A stretch of DNA of 5,602 nt, from NCBI GenBank assembly GCA_026709745.1, contig JAPOSJ010000078.1:1-5602 (forward strand), in the 5' to 3' direction. The stretch's first letter is position 1, and each line of letters begins with the position of its first letter. The notes beneath the pieces were generated by a model, which saw only the letters and a list, made by a program, of their open reading frames with translations, had not been told where the DNA came from and did not search any database. This document shows positions 4,668 through 5,602 of the stretch, piece after piece. Position numbers and translations under genes: made by a program. This DNA is from Candidatus Dadabacteria bacterium. Its GTDB lineage: Bacteria; Desulfobacterota_D; UBA1144; Nemesobacterales; Nemesobacteraceae.

Positions 4668-5602
4668 ATGACCGAAAAACTCAATCTGAGTAAGCTTGAA
4701 TCCTTCCTTTGGGAAACTGCTGATATCCTGAGGGGTAATATGGATGCCTCCGAGTTTAAGGATTACATCTTCGGTATGCTTTTCCTGAAGCGTCTTTCGG
4801 ACGTGTTTGAAGCCGATCAAGAGCAGATCATTGAACATTATTTGTCCATTGGTAAATCCCGGGAAGATGCAGAACGTCTGGCACAGGATGAAGATGAATA
4901 CAAGATTTTTTTCGTTCCCGAACGTGCCAGGTGGTCTAAACTCAAAGATCTCAAGCACGATATCGGGTCTGAACTTAATAAGGCAACCGAATCGATAGAA
5001 GAATACAACCCATCACTTGAAGGTGTACTGGGTTCCGTCGACTTCAACAGAAAGGACAAACTTTCAGATAATGAACTTCGCGAACTCCTGTCCCACTTTT
5101 CGAAGTACAGGCTCCGCAACGAGGATTTTGAATCCCCAGATATGCTGGGCAGCGCGTATGAGTACCTGATCAAACAGTTTGCTGACTCTGCAGGAAAAAA
5201 AGGAGGGGAATTCTATACCCCAAGCGAAGTAGTATGGCTTCTTGTTTCACTCCTAGAACCCACCGCAGGCATGAAAATCTACGATCCCACCGTAGGTTCC
5301 GGCGGAATGCTGATACAGACCCGTAACTATCTTGCTGAGCATTGCGAGAACCCCAAGAATCTGTCTCTTTATGGTCAGGAGAAAAATCTCAATACTTGGG
5401 CAATATGCAAGATGAACATGTTTCTCCATGGTGTTTTCAATGCCGATATACGTAAAGGAGATACATTGAGGGACCCGCAGCATACCTCTGGTGGGGAACT
5501 GATGGTCTTTGACCGTGAGATTGCGAATCCACCTTTTTCACTTAAGAAATGGGGCAAGGATGTTGCCTATAATGATCCTTATGGTCTTTATCCATATGGT
5601 AC
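4668..5602 (+). CDS. hsdM: Type I restriction-modification DNA methyltransferase subunit HsdM; 3' end outside window
   Basis: HsdM is the N6-adenine methyltransferase subunit of a type I restriction-modification complex. It uses S-adenosylmethionine and is directed by HsdS; with HsdR the complex cleaves unmodified DNA. The window holds 311 codons of a protein usually near 500. Residues 1 to about 150 form the helical HsdM N-terminal domain, starting LSKLESFLWETADILRG and continuing FKDYIFGMLFLKRLSD. GEFYTP (180-185) introduces the catalytic domain. DPTVGSGGM (206-214) is SAM-binding motif I, and NPPF (287-290) is catalytic motif IV, typical of N6-adenine enzymes. ATG 4668 is the only sensible start: an in-frame TAA lies two codons upstream, at 4662-4664, and the ribosome site is weak (GGAA at 4654-4657). 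Arginine codons are mostly CGN, unlike ychF, fitting acquisition by transfer. hsdS and hsdR are expected downstream but cannot be seen. Confidence 0.95.
   Translation, partial: MTEKLNLSKLESFLWETADILRGNMDASEFKDYIFGMLFLKRLSDVFEADQEQIIEHYLSIGKSREDAERLAQDEDEYKIFFVPERARWSKLKDLKHDIGSELNKATESIEEYNPSLEGVLGSVDFNRKDKLSDNELRELLSHFSKYRLRNEDFESPDMLGSAYEYLIKQFADSAGKKGGEFYTPSEVVWLLVSLLEPTAGMKIYDPTVGSGGMLIQTRNYLAEHCENPKNLSLYGQEKNLNTWAICKMNMFLHGVFNADIRKGDTLRDPQHTSGGELMVFDREIANPPFSLKKWGKDVAYNDPYGLYPYG

Noticed and set aside
4475..4693. 72-codon plus-strand ORF
   Set aside because: It crosses the hsdM promoter and start in another frame, lacks a ribosome site and has no recognisable feature.

Overview
The window looks like chromosomal DNA from a Gram-negative bacterium. 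The signs are a lipobox lipoprotein, Shine-Dalgarno/sigma70-style signals, a tRNA-His with encoded G-1 and CCA, and bacterial YchF, malate synthase and HsdM. In the housekeeping genes AGG/AGA are the main arginine codons and ATA is common. I cannot name the genus or phylum from this alone.

Layout, left to right. (1) Positions 1-1404, minus strand: a malate synthase A-family gene cut off by the left edge, with its own promoter at 1454-1481. (2) 1405-2045: about 640 bases with no convincing gene. They hold a hairpin and, just before the next gene, a run of nine C between plausible -35 and -10 boxes. (3) 2046-2483: a short predicted lipoprotein of unknown function, followed in another frame by an acidic calcium-loop-like tail and a 13-base repeat of its own start site. 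(4) 2572-3161: no intact gene. The minus strand carries a decayed remnant of a PIN-domain (VapC-like) toxin. (5) 3162-3240: tRNA-His(GUG), followed 24 bases later by ychF (3265-4365), probably on the same transcript. (6) 4366-4667: an intergenic stretch with a possible 30-residue minus-strand ORF and a promoter whose -10 overlaps a palindrome. (7) 4668 to the right edge: the first 311 codons of a type I restriction-modification methyltransferase subunit, hsdM.

The genes do not form one pathway. Malate synthase is central carbon metabolism (glyoxylate shunt), while tRNA-His and YchF belong to translation. The lipoprotein, the toxin remnant and hsdM are accessory genes set around that core. The hsdS and hsdR partners and any isocitrate lyase would lie outside the window.

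I do not see a clearly new biological system. The best lead is the lipoprotein locus: a C9 tract inside its apparent promoter spacer, a G6 ribosome-binding site, and a possible frameshifted C-terminal tail. Together these suggest a switchable or decaying surface protein.
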